Source: Lelliottia jeotgali
Lineage (GTDB): Bacteria > Pseudomonadota > Gammaproteobacteria > Enterobacterales > Enterobacteriaceae
NCBI GenBank assembly: GCA_002271215.1
Contig: CP018628.1
Coordinates: forward strand, 2,108,001 to 2,172,000
Reading direction: 5' to 3'
DNA: 64,000 nt
The notes under the pieces were generated by a model. The model ran no database searches. It was not told the origin of the DNA and saw only the letters and a list, made by a program, of their open reading frames with translations. The position numbers were made by a program, and so were the translations under genes. Shown piece after piece: positions 24,276 through 32,963 of this stretch (position 1 is the stretch's first letter; each line of letters opens with the position of its first letter).

Positions 24276-25646
24276 ATGACTCAAGCACAACCTCAAAGAA
24301 CGACGTCGGATCTGGTGAAAGCGGCTGTTTCCGGCTGGCTCGGTACCGCGCTGGAATTCATGGATTTCCAGCTCTATTCCCTGGGTGCGGCGCTGGTGTT
24401 CCATGAAATATTCTTCCCGGAACAGTCCGCTGCAATGGCGTTGATTCTGGCGATGGGGACTTACGGCGCAGGCTATATTGCGCGTATCGTCGGGGCGTTT
24501 ATCTTCGGCAAAATGGGCGATCGTATCGGGCGTAAAAAGGTGCTGTTTATCACCATCACCATGATGGGGATCTGTACCACGCTGATTGGCGTTCTGCCGA
24601 CCTACGCGCAAATTGGCATTTTTGCGCCGGTGCTGCTGGTGACGCTGCGCATTATTCAGGGGCTGGGCGCCGGGGCAGAAATTTCTGGCGCGGGAACCAT
24701 GCTGGCGGAATACGCCCCGAAGGGTAAGCGCGGAATAATTTCCTCGCTGGTGGCAATGGGAACCAATTGCGGAACCCTGAGCGCCACGGCTATCTGGGCG
24801 GTGATGTTCTTTGTGCTGGACCGTGAAGATCTTATCGCCTGGGGCTGGCGCGTGCCGTTCCTCGCCAGCGTCGTGGTGATGATCTTCGCTATCTGGCTGC
24901 GAATGAACCTTAAAGAAAGCCCGGTGTTTGAGAAGGTTAACGATGAAAGCGGCCCGGTAGTGACCGCTGAAGAAACCTCGCTCGGCGCGATGTTCAAAAG
25001 CAAATCATTCTGGCTGGCGACCGGGCTGCGTTTTGGTCAGGCGGGAAATTCAGGTTTGATTCAAACCTTCCTCGCCGGTTATCTGGTGCAGACGCTGCTG
25101 TTTAATAAAAGCATTCCGACCGATGCGCTGATGATAAGCTCGATCCTCGGGTTTATCTCCATCCCGCTGCTGGGCTGGCTGTCGGATAAAGTCGGGCGTC
25201 GTCTGCCGTATATCCTGCTCAACATCTCCGCCATTATTCTGGCGTACCCGATGCTGTCGATTATCGTTGATAAAAGCTACAGCCCCGGGGTGATCATGCT
25301 ATCGATCATCGTCATCCATAACTTTGCGGTGTTGGGCCTGTTTGCGCTGGAAAACATCACTATGGCGGAGATGTTTGGCTCGCGGAACCGTTTTACCCGC
25401 ATGGCGATTTCGAAAGAGGCGGGTGGTTTGGTGGCGGTCGGATTCGGCCCGGTGCTGGCGGGGATCTTCTGCAATATGACCGGTTCCTGGTGGCCAATTG
25501 TGGTGATGATGGTGGTCTATTCGGTAATCGGTCTGATATCAGCGGTGCTGATGCCGGAAGTGCGCGACCGCGATCTGAGCCTCGCGGAAGATGCCGCCGA
25601 AAAAGCGGTTTCCACCGTGCCGCTTGGCCATACGGTGAATCAGTAA
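24276..25646 (+). CDS. ydfJ: MHS-family MFS transporter YdfJ, intact
   Basis: A 456-residue transporter with 12 helices and the metabolite:H+ symporter motifs GKMGDRIGRKKVLF and GWLSDKVGRRLPYI. It is collinear with E. coli YdfJ, which in K-12 is interrupted by the Qin prophage; here residues 1-30 (MTQAQPQRTTSDLVKAAVSG) are present and the gene is whole. ATG 24276 is chosen because it begins the cytoplasmic N-terminus; the ribosome site is weak (GAGA). It likely imports the sugar acid used by RspA, RspB and YdfI. A strong terminator follows. Confidence 0.94.
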   Translation: MTQAQPQRTTSDLVKAAVSGWLGTALEFMDFQLYSLGAALVFHEIFFPEQSAAMALILAMGTYGAGYIARIVGAFIFGKMGDRIGRKKVLFITITMMGICTTLIGVLPTYAQIGIFAPVLLVTLRIIQGLGAGAEISGAGTMLAEYAPKGKRGIISSLVAMGTNCGTLSATAIWAVMFFVLDREDLIAWGWRVPFLASVVVMIFAIWLRMNLKESPVFEKVNDESGPVVTAEETSLGAMFKSKSFWLATGLRFGQAGNSGLIQTFLAGYLVQTLLFNKSIPTDALMISSILGFISIPLLGWLSDKVGRRLPYILLNISAIILAYPMLSIIVDKSYSPGVIMLSIIVIHNFAVLGLFALENITMAEMFGSRNRFTRMAISKEAGGLVAVGFGPVLAGIFCNMTGSWWPIVVMMVVYSVIGLISAVLMPEVRDRDLSLAEDAAEKAVSTVPLGHTVNQ

Positions 25647-25654
25647 GATCGCAG

Positions 25655-25685
25655 GGCGGGAGGTCGATCCCGCCTTTTCTTCTCT
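25655..25685 (+). terminator. Terminator of rspA-rspB-ydfJ
   Basis: GGCGGGA (25655-25661) pairs with TCCCGCC (25668-25674) and is followed by TTTTCTTCTC. It lies 9 bp after the ydfJ stop and directly before the repeated 15-mer operator. Confidence 0.88.
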
Positions 25686-25686
25686 T

Positions 25687-25701
25687 CTTGTATGGTAGTT
25701 G
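25687..25701 (+). promoter_or_regulatory. Candidate YdfH operator upstream of ydfI
   Basis: This is an exact copy of the 15-mer at 21907-21921. A further ACCA...TGGT inverted pair (within 25719-25738) follows, which may be a second operator half. Confidence 0.5.
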
Positions 25702-25785
25702 ATGGAAATCAAAGATGTCATACCAATTGCATGAGATGGTCTACCTCCTCAGATTCGACGACCACTCACTAAAATGAGCCTCCTC

Positions 25786-27249
25786 ATGAATAATAAATTG
25801 TTGAATGCCAAAGCGTCACTTCCTGCCTACGACCGTAACAAGCTAGTGCCACGCATCGTGCACCTCGGTTTCGGCGCGTTCCATCGTGCTCATCAGGCCG
25901 TTTACACGGATATCCTCGCGGCTGAGCACGGCAGCGACTGGGGTTACACCGAAGTGAACCTGATTGGCGGCGAACAGCAAATTGCCGATCTCAAGGCCCA
26001 GGATAATCTCTACACCGTGGCGGAAATGTCCGCCAACGCCTGGACAGCTCGCGTCGTCGGTGTCGTCAAAAATGCGCTTCATGCGCAGGTTGATGGTCTG
26101 GAGACCGTGCTGGCTGCCATGTGCGAGCCGCAGGTGGCGATTGTTTCGCTGACCATCACCGAAAAAGGTTACTGCCATGCGCCTGCGACCGGGCAACTTA
26201 TGCTCGATAACCCGCTGATCGCCGCCGATCTGCAAAATCCGCATCAGCCAAAATCTGCGCCGGGCGTGGTGGTAGAAGCGCTGGCGCGTCGTAAAGCGGC
26301 GGGTTTACCGGCTTTCAGCGTCATGTCTTGCGACAACATGCCGGAAAACGGCCATGTCATGCGTAACGTCACCTGCGCGTACGCGCGAGCGGTAAACAGC
26401 GAACTGGCAGACTGGATTGAAGCGAACGTCACGTTCCCGTCGACAATGGTCGATCGTATTGTGCCGGCAGTGACGCCGGAAACGCTGGATAAAATCGAAC
26501 AGTTAACTGGCGTGCGCGATCCTGCGGGCGTGGCCTGCGAACCATTCCGTCAGTGGGTAGTAGAAGATAACTTTGTTGCCGGGCGTCCTGAGTGGGAAAA
26601 AGCAGGCGCAGAGCTGGTGGCAGATGTGATTCCGTTTGAAGAGATGAAGCTGCGTATGCTTAACGGCAGCCACTCTTTCCTGGCGTATCTCGGCTATCTG
26701 GCGGGTTATCAGCACATCAACGACTGCATGGAAGACGAATATTATCGTCAGGCCGCTCATGCGCTGATGCTCAATGAACAAGCGCCAACCCTGAAGGTAA
26801 AAGGTGTTGATCTGGGTCGTTATGCCGATCTGCTGATTGCGCGCTACAGCAATCCGGCGCTGCGTCATCGCACCTGGCAAATCGCGATGGACGGCAGCCA
26901 GAAGTTACCGCAGCGTATGCTCGATTCTGTGCGCTGGCATCTGGCGCATCAGCGCAGTTTCCCGCTGCTGGCGCTGGGCGTAGCAGGCTGGATGCGTTAT
27001 GTCGGCGGCGTGGATGAAAGTGGAAACGCGATCGAAGTCTGCGATCCGCTGCTGTCCACCCTTCAGGCGGCGGTCAAGGGTAGTGCCGAAGGCGAAAGCC
27101 GGGTGAAAGCGCTGTTGGGTATCGAGGCGATTTTCGGTAACGAATTACCGCTGGAAGCCCGCTTTGTGGATGCGGTGATGGGCGCGTATAAAATGTTGCT
27201 GGAGCAGGGCGCGAAAGCGACGGTGGCACAAACTCTCGCTTCGAAATAA
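25786..27249 (+). CDS. ydfI: Mannitol dehydrogenase-family oxidoreductase YdfI
   Basis: 487 residues from ATG 25786, chosen because [12 protein letters not shown] aligns with the E. coli start; ATG 25774 is in frame and neither has a clear ribosome site. [15 protein letters not shown] is the N-terminal nucleotide-binding motif; SCDNMPENG and [18 protein letters not shown] carry the conserved Lys and His residues of the mannitol dehydrogenase/UxuB family. The likely reaction is NAD-dependent interconversion of D-fructuronate-type ketose acids and D-mannonate-type aldonates, feeding RspA. It has its own promoter with the shared operator. Confidence 0.95.
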   Translation: MNNKLLNAKASLPAYDRNKLVPRIVHLGFGAFHRAHQAVYTDILAAEHGSDWGYTEVNLIGGEQQIADLKAQDNLYTVAEMSANAWTARVVGVVKNALHAQVDGLETVLAAMCEPQVAIVSLTITEKGYCHAPATGQLMLDNPLIAADLQNPHQPKSAPGVVVEALARRKAAGLPAFSVMSCDNMPENGHVMRNVTCAYARAVNSELADWIEANVTFPSTMVDRIVPAVTPETLDKIEQLTGVRDPAGVACEPFRQWVVEDNFVAGRPEWEKAGAELVADVIPFEEMKLRMLNGSHSFLAYLGYLAGYQHINDCMEDEYYRQAAHALMLNEQAPTLKVKGVDLGRYADLLIARYSNPALRHRTWQIAMDGSQKLPQRMLDSVRWHLAHQRSFPLLALGVAGWMRYVGGVDESGNAIEVCDPLLSTLQAAVKGSAEGESRVKALLGIEAIFGNELPLEARFVDAVMGAYKMLLEQGAKATVAQTLASK

Positions 27250-27257
27250 ACACGTAT

Positions 27258-27281
27258 CATGCCGCCGTTTGCGGCGGCATG
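27258..27281. terminator. Inverted repeat between ydfI and ydfZ
   Basis: CATGCCGCCG (27258-27267) pairs perfectly with CGGCGGCATG (27272-27281) around TTTG. It lies between convergent genes; no long T run, so it is either a bidirectional terminator or an RNA-stabilising hairpin. Confidence 0.65.
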
Positions 27282-27293
27282 TCATTAGGCCTG

Positions 27294-27497
27294 TTAGTGC
27301 ATTCCTAAGCGAATCAGTTCAATCGGTTCGAACTTGCCTTCACAACCTTCCACTTCTACCGTTTTACTGCGGCGAACCTGCGCGGCGTCCAGCCCCTGAG
27401 CGTGAATTGCACGGACAGTCCCTGTGCGCCCGGTGCCGTTAATCATCACACGGCTGCCAGTGGTAATTGCGTTACGGTTGCGGTCATACGTCATCAT
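27294..27497 (-). CDS. ydfZ: Putative selenium-binding protein YdfZ
   Basis: 67 residues, the E. coli YdfZ length, with the conserved [16 protein letters not shown] start, one Cys in [12 protein letters not shown] and the end LIRLGMH. E. coli YdfZ was found as a selenium-binding protein, and its promoter is a standard FNR reporter. ATG at 27497 follows AGGAG. A near-consensus FNR box lies 91 bp upstream. It is convergent with ydfI. Confidence 0.94.
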   Translation of the reverse strand: MMTYDRNRNAITTGSRVMINGTGRTGTVRAIHAQGLDAAQVRRSKTVEVEGCEGKFEPIELIRLGMH

Positions 27498-27587
27498 GGT
27501 TATTTCTCCTCTTCTCTACACATCACGGCCCTGTTATTCCTGCCGCTGACGGGAGAATATAAATACGCCTGTTGCGTTCACATTTTT

Positions 27588-27601
27588 TTGTTTTTGATCA
27601 A
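27588..27601 (-). promoter_or_regulatory. Putative FNR box upstream of ydfZ
   Basis: Read leftward, TTGAT-CAAA-AACAA differs from TTGAT-N4-ATCAA at one base. It overlaps a TGTGA half-site of CRP type. E. coli ydfZ is strongly FNR-activated. Confidence 0.6.
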
Positions 27602-27782
27602 GCTCACACTTTTTTGTCTGCATTTTATTGCCATTGGGCGGTTCAGACGCAAATTGACAAAACGGACAATTGTTTTCATTTATTGATAGTTTCGCCACTG
27701 AACGGTTTAGCCTTCGTTTCAAATAGCCATGTCACTCTTAAGTCAGATAACTCATTATTTTATTTGGAATAAGGAAGGGCTT

Positions 27783-28214
27783 ATGTACAAGAAAATATTA
27801 ATGCCTGTAGACGTATTTGAAATGAACCTCAGTGATAAAGCGGTGCGTCATGCGGAGTTTCTGGCGAAAGCGGATAACGCGACCATCACCTTGCTGAACA
27901 TCCTGCCCATCAGCAGCCGCTCGTTGCTTCGCGGGTTTAACTCTGACATCAAAAAGTTCGAAGCCTATATGGTCACCGAGTCAGAGAAAAAGATGAATGA
28001 ATTAAAGCGTTTATTTGATATCGCGCCGGAGAATATTCACACCGAGGTGCGCTTCGGTAATGTTCGCGATGAAATCATCAGCATGAGTAATAAAGAGGAT
28101 TACGAAGTGATTGTTATCGGCTCGAAGACGCCGGGAATGTCCAGCCATCTGCTTGGCTCAAACGCGGAATTGGTTATTCGCTACGCCAAAATACCTGTCT
28201 TAGTGGTACGCTAA
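27783..28214 (+). CDS. UspG-like universal stress protein
   Basis: A 143-residue UspA-domain protein. It starts MYKKILMPVDVFEMNLSDKA and ends GSNAELVIRYAKIPVLVVR, with the ATP-binding G-x2-G-x9-G-S/T region in GSKTPGMSSHLLGSN. The N-terminus matches E. coli UspG rather than UspF, so it is a UspG paralogue. AAGGAAGG precedes ATG 27783. It sits alone, divergent from ydfZ and its FNR box, so anaerobic control of both is possible. E. coli K-12 has no Usp gene at this position as far as I recall. Confidence 0.88.
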   Translation: MYKKILMPVDVFEMNLSDKAVRHAEFLAKADNATITLLNILPISSRSLLRGFNSDIKKFEAYMVTESEKKMNELKRLFDIAPENIHTEVRFGNVRDEIISMSNKEDYEVIVIGSKTPGMSSHLLGSNAELVIRYAKIPVLVVR

Positions 28215-28218
28215 TTAT

Positions 28219-28253
28219 TTAAGCGCCTCCCTGTCGGGAAGGGAGGCGCTTAA
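28219..28253. terminator. Bidirectional hairpin between the Usp gene and ydfH
   Basis: TTAAGCGCCTCCC (28219-28231) pairs perfectly over 13 bp with GGGAGGCGCTTAA (28241-28253). It lies 5 bp after the usp stop and 3 bp after the ydfH stop, between convergent genes. Confidence 0.8.
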
Positions 28254-28255
28254 TA

Positions 28256-28942
28256 TTAATCTTCTGTAAACCAGTCGCTGTTTTCCTGGCGAATAAGCTG
28301 CACCGACTCGCCAATTTCTTGCAAATGCACGGTCATCGCTTTGTCTACGGCATCAACGTCACGCTTTTCCAGTGCGGCGAAAATATCATGGTGCTGACGC
28401 AACAGCATTTCCGGTGGCGAGACGTGATCGAGGCTCATATAGCGCACGCGGTCCATCGTGGCTTTGATATTTTCAATGGTATCCCACGCCAGTTGACAGT
28501 CGGCAATTTGCGCCAGTTTCTGATGAAACTCATCGTCGAGCTGGAAAAAGTCATTCAGCTGTTTGCGTTCAATCGCAATGCGCTGCTGGTGGAGATTCTG
28601 TTCCAGCAAATAACACTGATTTTCGTCAATCAGAGAAGCCGCACGACGCACCACCGCGCATTCAATCGCCTGACGGACAAAACAGCCGTTGCGCACCTGC
28701 GAAAGGGATATTTTATTCACGTAGCTGCCGCGCTGCGGGCGAATTTGAATCAGACCGTTTTCGGCAAGTTTAATGAATGCTTCGCGCACCGGCTGACGCG
28801 ATACGTCAAAACGCACCGAGACCTCTTTTTCAGAGAGCGGTGTACCGGGCGGGATCAGACAATGGACGATATCACGTCGCAAAATGCGGTAAATTTGCTG
28901 ATTAACAGGCTGGGTAGGATTCAGTTGCGATTCGGCGGCCAT
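28256..28942 (-). CDS. ydfH: GntR/FadR-type regulator YdfH (RspR)
   Basis: A 228-residue regulator. The N-terminal GntR winged helix reads [62 protein letters not shown] (residues about 14-74 region); the C-terminal FCD domain has the metal-binding Asp and His residues ([19 protein letters not shown]). It is nearly identical to E. coli YdfH, reported as a repressor of rspA. The candidate operator ATGGTAGT lies 35 bp upstream of its start, which suggests autoregulation. It is downstream of ydfG on the same strand. Confidence 0.95.
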   Translation of the reverse strand: MAAESQLNPTQPVNQQIYRILRRDIVHCLIPPGTPLSEKEVSVRFDVSRQPVREAFIKLAENGLIQIRPQRGSYVNKISLSQVRNGCFVRQAIECAVVRRAASLIDENQCYLLEQNLHQQRIAIERKQLNDFFQLDDEFHQKLAQIADCQLAWDTIENIKATMDRVRYMSLDHVSPPEMLLRQHHDIFAALEKRDVDAVDKAMTVHLQEIGESVQLIRQENSDWFTED

Positions 28943-28976
28943 TGGATGTGATTTCTCAAAGAGTTAACACTTCAAT

Positions 28977-28984
28977 ACTACCAT
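28977..28984 (-). promoter_or_regulatory. Operator-like half motif upstream of ydfH
   Basis: Read leftward, ATGGTAGT matches the core of the 15-mer found before rspA and ydfI. Confidence 0.35.
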
Positions 28985-29033
28985 TCTTTTACCGGTCATC
29001 CCAGACCCGACCCGCAGGCCGGGCGGGGAAAAA

Positions 29034-29780
29034 TTAGCCGCGATGCACGCTTAATCCTGCAAAGCTCTGGCTGACTGGCATCATTTCGACGGTGTTAATG
29101 TTGACGTGTTTTGGCAGCGTCGCGACCCACCAGACGGTTTCGGTCACATCTTCCGGGGTCAGAGCCTCGGTGTTTTCATAGGTTTTGCCTGCTTTCGCAT
29201 CATCGCCTTTGAAACGCACGTTGGAAAACTCGGTCCCGCCCACCAGGCCAGGCTCGATATCCGTCACGCGGATCGCCGTGCCGTGCAGATCGGTACGCAG
29301 ATTCAGGCTGAACTGACGCACAAAAGCTTTGGTTGCGCCGTACACGTTTCCACCTGCGTAAGGCCAGCTTCCGGCGGTCGAACCGATGTTAATGATATGG
29401 CCGCGGTTACGCTCGACCATGCCCGGCAGCACCGCGCGGGTCATGTACACCAGCCCTTTGTTGTTGGTGTCGATCATGTTTTCCCAGTCTTCGACGCTGG
29501 CTTTATGCGCAGGCTCCATCCCCAGCGCCAGACCGGCGTTGTTGACCAGTAAATCAATGGCACGCCATTCTGCGGGCAGGTTAGCCAGCATCTCTTCAAT
29601 GGCCGCACGATTACGCACGTCGAGTTGTGCGGTCAAAATGCTGTCGCCAAGCTCATCCTTCAGCTCCTGCAAACGCTCCTGACGGCGACCTGTTGCAATC
29701 ACTTTATGGCCGTTGGCGACGAAGCGACGCGTGATGCTTTCACCAAAACCCGCCGTTGCCCCGGTAACTAATACGATCAT
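29034..29780 (-). CDS. ydfG: NADP-dependent 3-hydroxy acid dehydrogenase YdfG
   Basis: A 248-residue short-chain dehydrogenase, the E. coli length from ATG 29780 (AGGAA upstream); the longer frame to 29882 is not supported. GATAGFG is the nucleotide motif, NNAGLALG the structural motif, and Ser...YGATK the catalytic Tyr-Lys pair. YdfG oxidises L-allo-threonine, serine and 3-hydroxypropionate and reduces malonic semialdehyde (the RutE-pathway intermediate). It is cytoplasmic and tetrameric. It lies between a lipoprotein gene and ydfH, all leftward. Confidence 0.96.
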   Translation of the reverse strand: MIVLVTGATAGFGESITRRFVANGHKVIATGRRQERLQELKDELGDSILTAQLDVRNRAAIEEMLANLPAEWRAIDLLVNNAGLALGMEPAHKASVEDWENMIDTNNKGLVYMTRAVLPGMVERNRGHIINIGSTAGSWPYAGGNVYGATKAFVRQFSLNLRTDLHGTAIRVTDIEPGLVGGTEFSNVRFKGDDAKAGKTYENTEALTPEDVTETVWWVATLPKHVNINTVEMMPVSQSFAGLSVHRG

Positions 29781-29881
29781 CTCACTGTTCCTCAACGCTT
29801 TTTGTGTTGTACAACCATAGCACGCCATCTGGCACGTCGTTAAGGCAACTTTTGTATCGCTAAATGAACGTGGAGAGGGCA

Positions 29882-30187
29882 CTAAAAGACGACGATTCCT
29901 GTAACAGGGGCTCCCGCGCTACGAATTTGGCCGCTGCCATACTGAACGACTTTTCCGTCGACAAAAGTGACGTAATAGTCGCCTTTATCCCAACCCCATC
30001 CGGATGCCAGGCGATTGCTATACTGGATCTGTTCTTTATTGCCTTCAACCGCATCACCATCAGGCGTGCCTAACACGTCGATGACCTGTGCCTTAGTCAT
30101 TCCCGTCTGAACATTATGTATTTTTTCGCCAGTGGTACACCCAGCCAGCAGCAGTAACGCCAAACTGGCTAAAAGATTTTTTTTCAT
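29882..30187 (-). CDS. BamE/OmlA-domain small lipoprotein
   Basis: A 101-residue lipoprotein: signal MKKNLLASLALLLLAGCTTG with lipobox LLAGC and no Asp at position +2, so outer-membrane sorting is expected. The mature part VQTGMTKAQVIDVLGTPDGDAV is the typical SmpA/OmlA repeat start, followed by two beta strands (YYVTFVDGKVVQYGSG). It is not BamE itself. The function is unknown. It ends 101 bp before ydfG on the same strand and is followed upstream by another small exported protein. Confidence 0.75.
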   Translation of the reverse strand: MKKNLLASLALLLLAGCTTGEKIHNVQTGMTKAQVIDVLGTPDGDAVEGNKEQIQYSNRLASGWGWDKGDYYVTFVDGKVVQYGSGQIRSAGAPVTGIVVF

Positions 30188-30268
30188 TGTTGTCTCAGTA
30201 ACGATAAGGATTAAATTTAGAACGTTTAAATAATCAAATTAGAATATCGAATGCTTTCCTGCCGAAGG

Positions 30269-30526
30269 CTAGCGAATACGTTGAACATCGACGGATTCGC
30301 CATCATCAATGCTGACAATTTTATCTTCATCATCGGTGACGACCACATCTGATGCCGGTAGCCACAAGCCGCTGGTGATAGTGTCATAGCTCGCAACCTG
30401 CCATACGGAATTATCATCGAGAATAAGGATTTCCCCATTGGCATTATTACTTTTAATGAAATGCTGTTCAGCGGCTATGGCAGGGGTTAGGCAGAGTAAC
30501 GATATAAAAAAGAGAATGGTTTTCAT
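30269..30526 (-). CDS. Small exported protein
   Basis: An 85-residue protein with a clear Sec signal (MKTILFFISLLCLTPAIAA, cleavage before EQHF). The mature 66 residues are acidic and beta-rich: ANGEILILDDNSVWQVASYD, then WLPASDVVVTDDEDKIVSIDDGESV. GGAG precedes the ATG at a good distance. I do not recognise the family; the pattern resembles small periplasmic SH3-like or DUF proteins. It stands between the lipoprotein gene (leftward) and dcp (rightward). Confidence 0.65.
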   Translation of the reverse strand: MKTILFFISLLCLTPAIAAEQHFIKSNNANGEILILDDNSVWQVASYDTITSGLWLPASDVVVTDDEDKIVSIDDGESVDVQRIR

Positions 30527-30774
30527 TAATAGCTCCAGAGCGAATGTATTTCGACATTAAAAGACGAAGGGTAAATTTGCGTTTAGGTTAATGCCTGACT
30601 CACAAGTCGTGTTGATCTTCGTCACGCTTTTTATGATTTGAAATTAATGAAACCGTTCAGAAATTAAACATGCAAACATTAATATCAGGAGAGACATAAT
30701 ATCTGATGGCAATAAATCTGCTCCTAATGGGGATTGCAGCACGCCGCTGGCTGTCCTACTCTGGGAGGATTATT

Positions 30775-30819
30775 ATGTGCCCAGGAGTCAACGATGTCGG
30801 TTTCAAATCCGTTATTTGA
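30775..30819 (+). CDS. Possible 14-residue leader peptide overlapping dcp start
   Basis: ATG at 30775 follows a near-perfect GGAGG; the frame (MCPGVNDVGFKSVI) ends at TGA 30817-30819, inside dcp in another frame. The dcp ATG (30794) with its own AGGAG lies within it. It could couple or tune dcp translation; only the ribosome site and geometry support it. Confidence 0.3.
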   Translation: MCPGVNDVGFKSVI

Positions 30820-32833
30820 AGTAAGCGTATTACCCTATCAGGCACCTCGATTCGATGTCATCGAAGACTGCCATTATCGTCCGGCATTTGATGAGGCGAT
30901 GCGCCAGAAGCGCGCAGATATTGACGCCATTATTGCCAGTTCAGCCGCGCCGGATTTTGCCAACACGGTTTTGGCACTGGAAAAAAGCGGTGCGATGCTT
31001 TCGCGCGTCAGCAGCGTGTTCTTCGCCATGACCTCCGCGCACACCAACGACTATTTGCAGGAACTGGACGAAGCTTTTTCTACCGAACTGGCGGGATTAG
31101 CCAACGATATCTGGCTCAACGACGCGCTGTTTTCGCGCGTGCAGGCCGTGTGGGAAGGGCGGAAATCGCTGGATGCTGAGTCGTGCCGGTTGGTGGAAGA
31201 GACCCATCAGCACTTTATTCTGGCAGGCGCAAAACTGACTGAGACGCAGAAATCCGAATTAAAATCACTCAATACCGAAGCCGCATCGCTGACCAGTCAG
31301 TTCAATCAGAAACTGCTGGCGGCAGACAAAGCGGGTGGGCTGGTGGTCGATGATGCGCATCAGCTTGAAGGGCTGAGCGCCGACGAAATCGCCAGCGCCG
31401 CACAGGCAGCCGCAGATAAAGGGCTGGCGGATCGCTGGCTGATCTCATTACTCAATACCACGCAGCAGCCAGCGCTTTCGGCACTTCACGATCGTCAGAC
31501 GCGTGAAAATCTGTTCAACGCAGGCTGGATTCGCACCCAGAAGAATGATGATAACGATACCCGTATGATTGTGCTCAGACTGGCGAATTTACGCGCCCGT
31601 CGTGCGCAGTTGCTTGGGTTCGAGAGCTACGCTAGCTGGAGTACCGCCGATCAGATGGCGAAAACGCCTGACGCGGCACTGAAATTTATGCGAGGTATTG
31701 TCCCGGCAGCGCGAGCGCGCGCGCAACGGGAGCAGGCAGATATCCAGAAAGTGATTGATGACGAGCAGGGGCGTTTCAGCGTGCAGGCCTGGGATTGGGC
31801 GTATTACGCTGAGCGCGTTCGTCTGGAGAAATACGCTCTGGATGAATCGCAGATCAAACCTTATTTTGCCCTCGATACTGCGCTGCACGATGGCGTCTTC
31901 TGGGCGGCCAGCCAGTTGTTCGGTATTCGCTTTGTCGAGCGCTTCGATATTCCTGTTTATCACCCGGATGTTCGCGTCTGGGAGATTTTCGACCAGAACG
32001 GCGAGGGTATGGCGCTGTTTTACGGTGATTTCTTCGCGCGTGATTCCAAAGGCGGCGGGGCGTGGATGGGGAATTTCGTCGAACAATCCCATGAACTCGC
32101 TGCACGCCCGGTGATTTACAACGTCTGTAACTACCAGAAACCGGCTTCCGGACAGGCGGCGCTACTCTCCTGGGATGATGTCATTACGTTGTTCCACGAG
32201 TTCGGTCACACGCTGCACGGCCTGTTTGCCGATCAGCGTTTCGCCACATTATCCGGCACCAACACGCCGCGCGACTTTGTTGAATTCCCGTCGCAAATCA
32301 ACGAACACTGGGCTAGCCATCCGCAGGTCTTTGCGAACTATGCCCGTCATTATCAAACCGGAGAACCGATGCCAGACGCCCTGCGCGAGAAAATGCTCAG
32401 CGCGACGCAGTTCAATAAGGGTTACGACATGACCGAGCTTTTAAGCGCGGCGTTACTGGATATGAACTGGCACGGTATTGGCACGAAGGAAACGGTCACG
32501 GACGTGGATACGTTTGAATCGTCAGCGCTTAAAAAAGAGGGGCTGGATCTGCCCGCTGTTCCGCCACGCTATCGCAGCAGCTATTTTGCGCACATCTTTG
32601 GTGGCGGTTATGCAGCCGGATATTACGCCTATCTGTGGACGCAGATGCTGGCGGACGACGGCTATCAGTGGTTTGTCGAACAGGGCGGCTTAACGCGTGA
32701 AAACGGACAGCGGTTCCGCGAAGCTATTCTGTCGCGCGGGAACAGTAGCGATCTGGAAGCGTTGTATCGCGACTGGAGAGGGCACGATCCGTTGATCGAG
32801 CCTATGTTGAAGAATCGTGGGTTAAGCGATTAG
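30794..32833 (+). CDS. dcp: Dipeptidyl carboxypeptidase Dcp
   Basis: A 679-residue M3-family zinc metallopeptidase (E. coli 681). ATG 30794 follows AGGAG. The zinc site is HEFGH from residue 468, with the third ligand in the FVEFPSQINEHW region. NTPRDFVEFPSQ and RYRSSYFAHIFGGGYAAGYYAYLW are diagnostic of Dcp/OpdA. It removes C-terminal dipeptides from peptides in the cytoplasm. It is rightward and alone, closed by a palindromic intergenic repeat shared with the paaK-paaX gap. Confidence 0.97.
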   Translation: MSVSNPLFEVSVLPYQAPRFDVIEDCHYRPAFDEAMRQKRADIDAIIASSAAPDFANTVLALEKSGAMLSRVSSVFFAMTSAHTNDYLQELDEAFSTELAGLANDIWLNDALFSRVQAVWEGRKSLDAESCRLVEETHQHFILAGAKLTETQKSELKSLNTEAASLTSQFNQKLLAADKAGGLVVDDAHQLEGLSADEIASAAQAAADKGLADRWLISLLNTTQQPALSALHDRQTRENLFNAGWIRTQKNDDNDTRMIVLRLANLRARRAQLLGFESYASWSTADQMAKTPDAALKFMRGIVPAARARAQREQADIQKVIDDEQGRFSVQAWDWAYYAERVRLEKYALDESQIKPYFALDTALHDGVFWAASQLFGIRFVERFDIPVYHPDVRVWEIFDQNGEGMALFYGDFFARDSKGGGAWMGNFVEQSHELAARPVIYNVCNYQKPASGQAALLSWDDVITLFHEFGHTLHGLFADQRFATLSGTNTPRDFVEFPSQINEHWASHPQVFANYARHYQTGEPMPDALREKMLSATQFNKGYDMTELLSAALLDMNWHGIGTKETVTDVDTFESSALKKEGLDLPAVPPRYRSSYFAHIFGGGYAAGYYAYLWTQMLADDGYQWFVEQGGLTRENGQRFREAILSRGNSSDLEALYRDWRGHDPLIEPMLKNRGLSD

Positions 32834-32850
32834 TTTTGTGCGGTCTGATG

Positions 32851-32958
32851 CCCTCACCCCGACCCTCTCCCACGGGGAGAGGGAGAAAGCCGAGTCCGAG
32901 CTTGAGGGAGATCAGCGGACGATCCCCTCTCCCATTGGGAGAGGGTTAGGGTGAGGGG
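32851..32958. repeat. CCCTCACCC palindromic intergenic repeat, copy 1
   Basis: The outer arms CCCTCACCCC and AGGGTGAGGGG are inverted, and each arm contains its own hairpin (CCCTCTCCC...GGGAGAGGG). It has a 24-bp longer centre than the copy at 57665-57748. It lies between convergent dcp and ldhA. Confidence 0.85.
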
Positions 32959-32963
32959 AAAAA

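Noticed and set aside
29864..30073. Short rightward frame opposite the BamE-like lipoprotein
   Set aside because: The leftward frame has a lipobox and a known domain; this one has neither.
32834..32963. Direct/inverted repeats near dcp considered as a CRISPR-like array
   Set aside because: There is one palindrome with two hairpins, not regularly spaced repeats with unique spacers.
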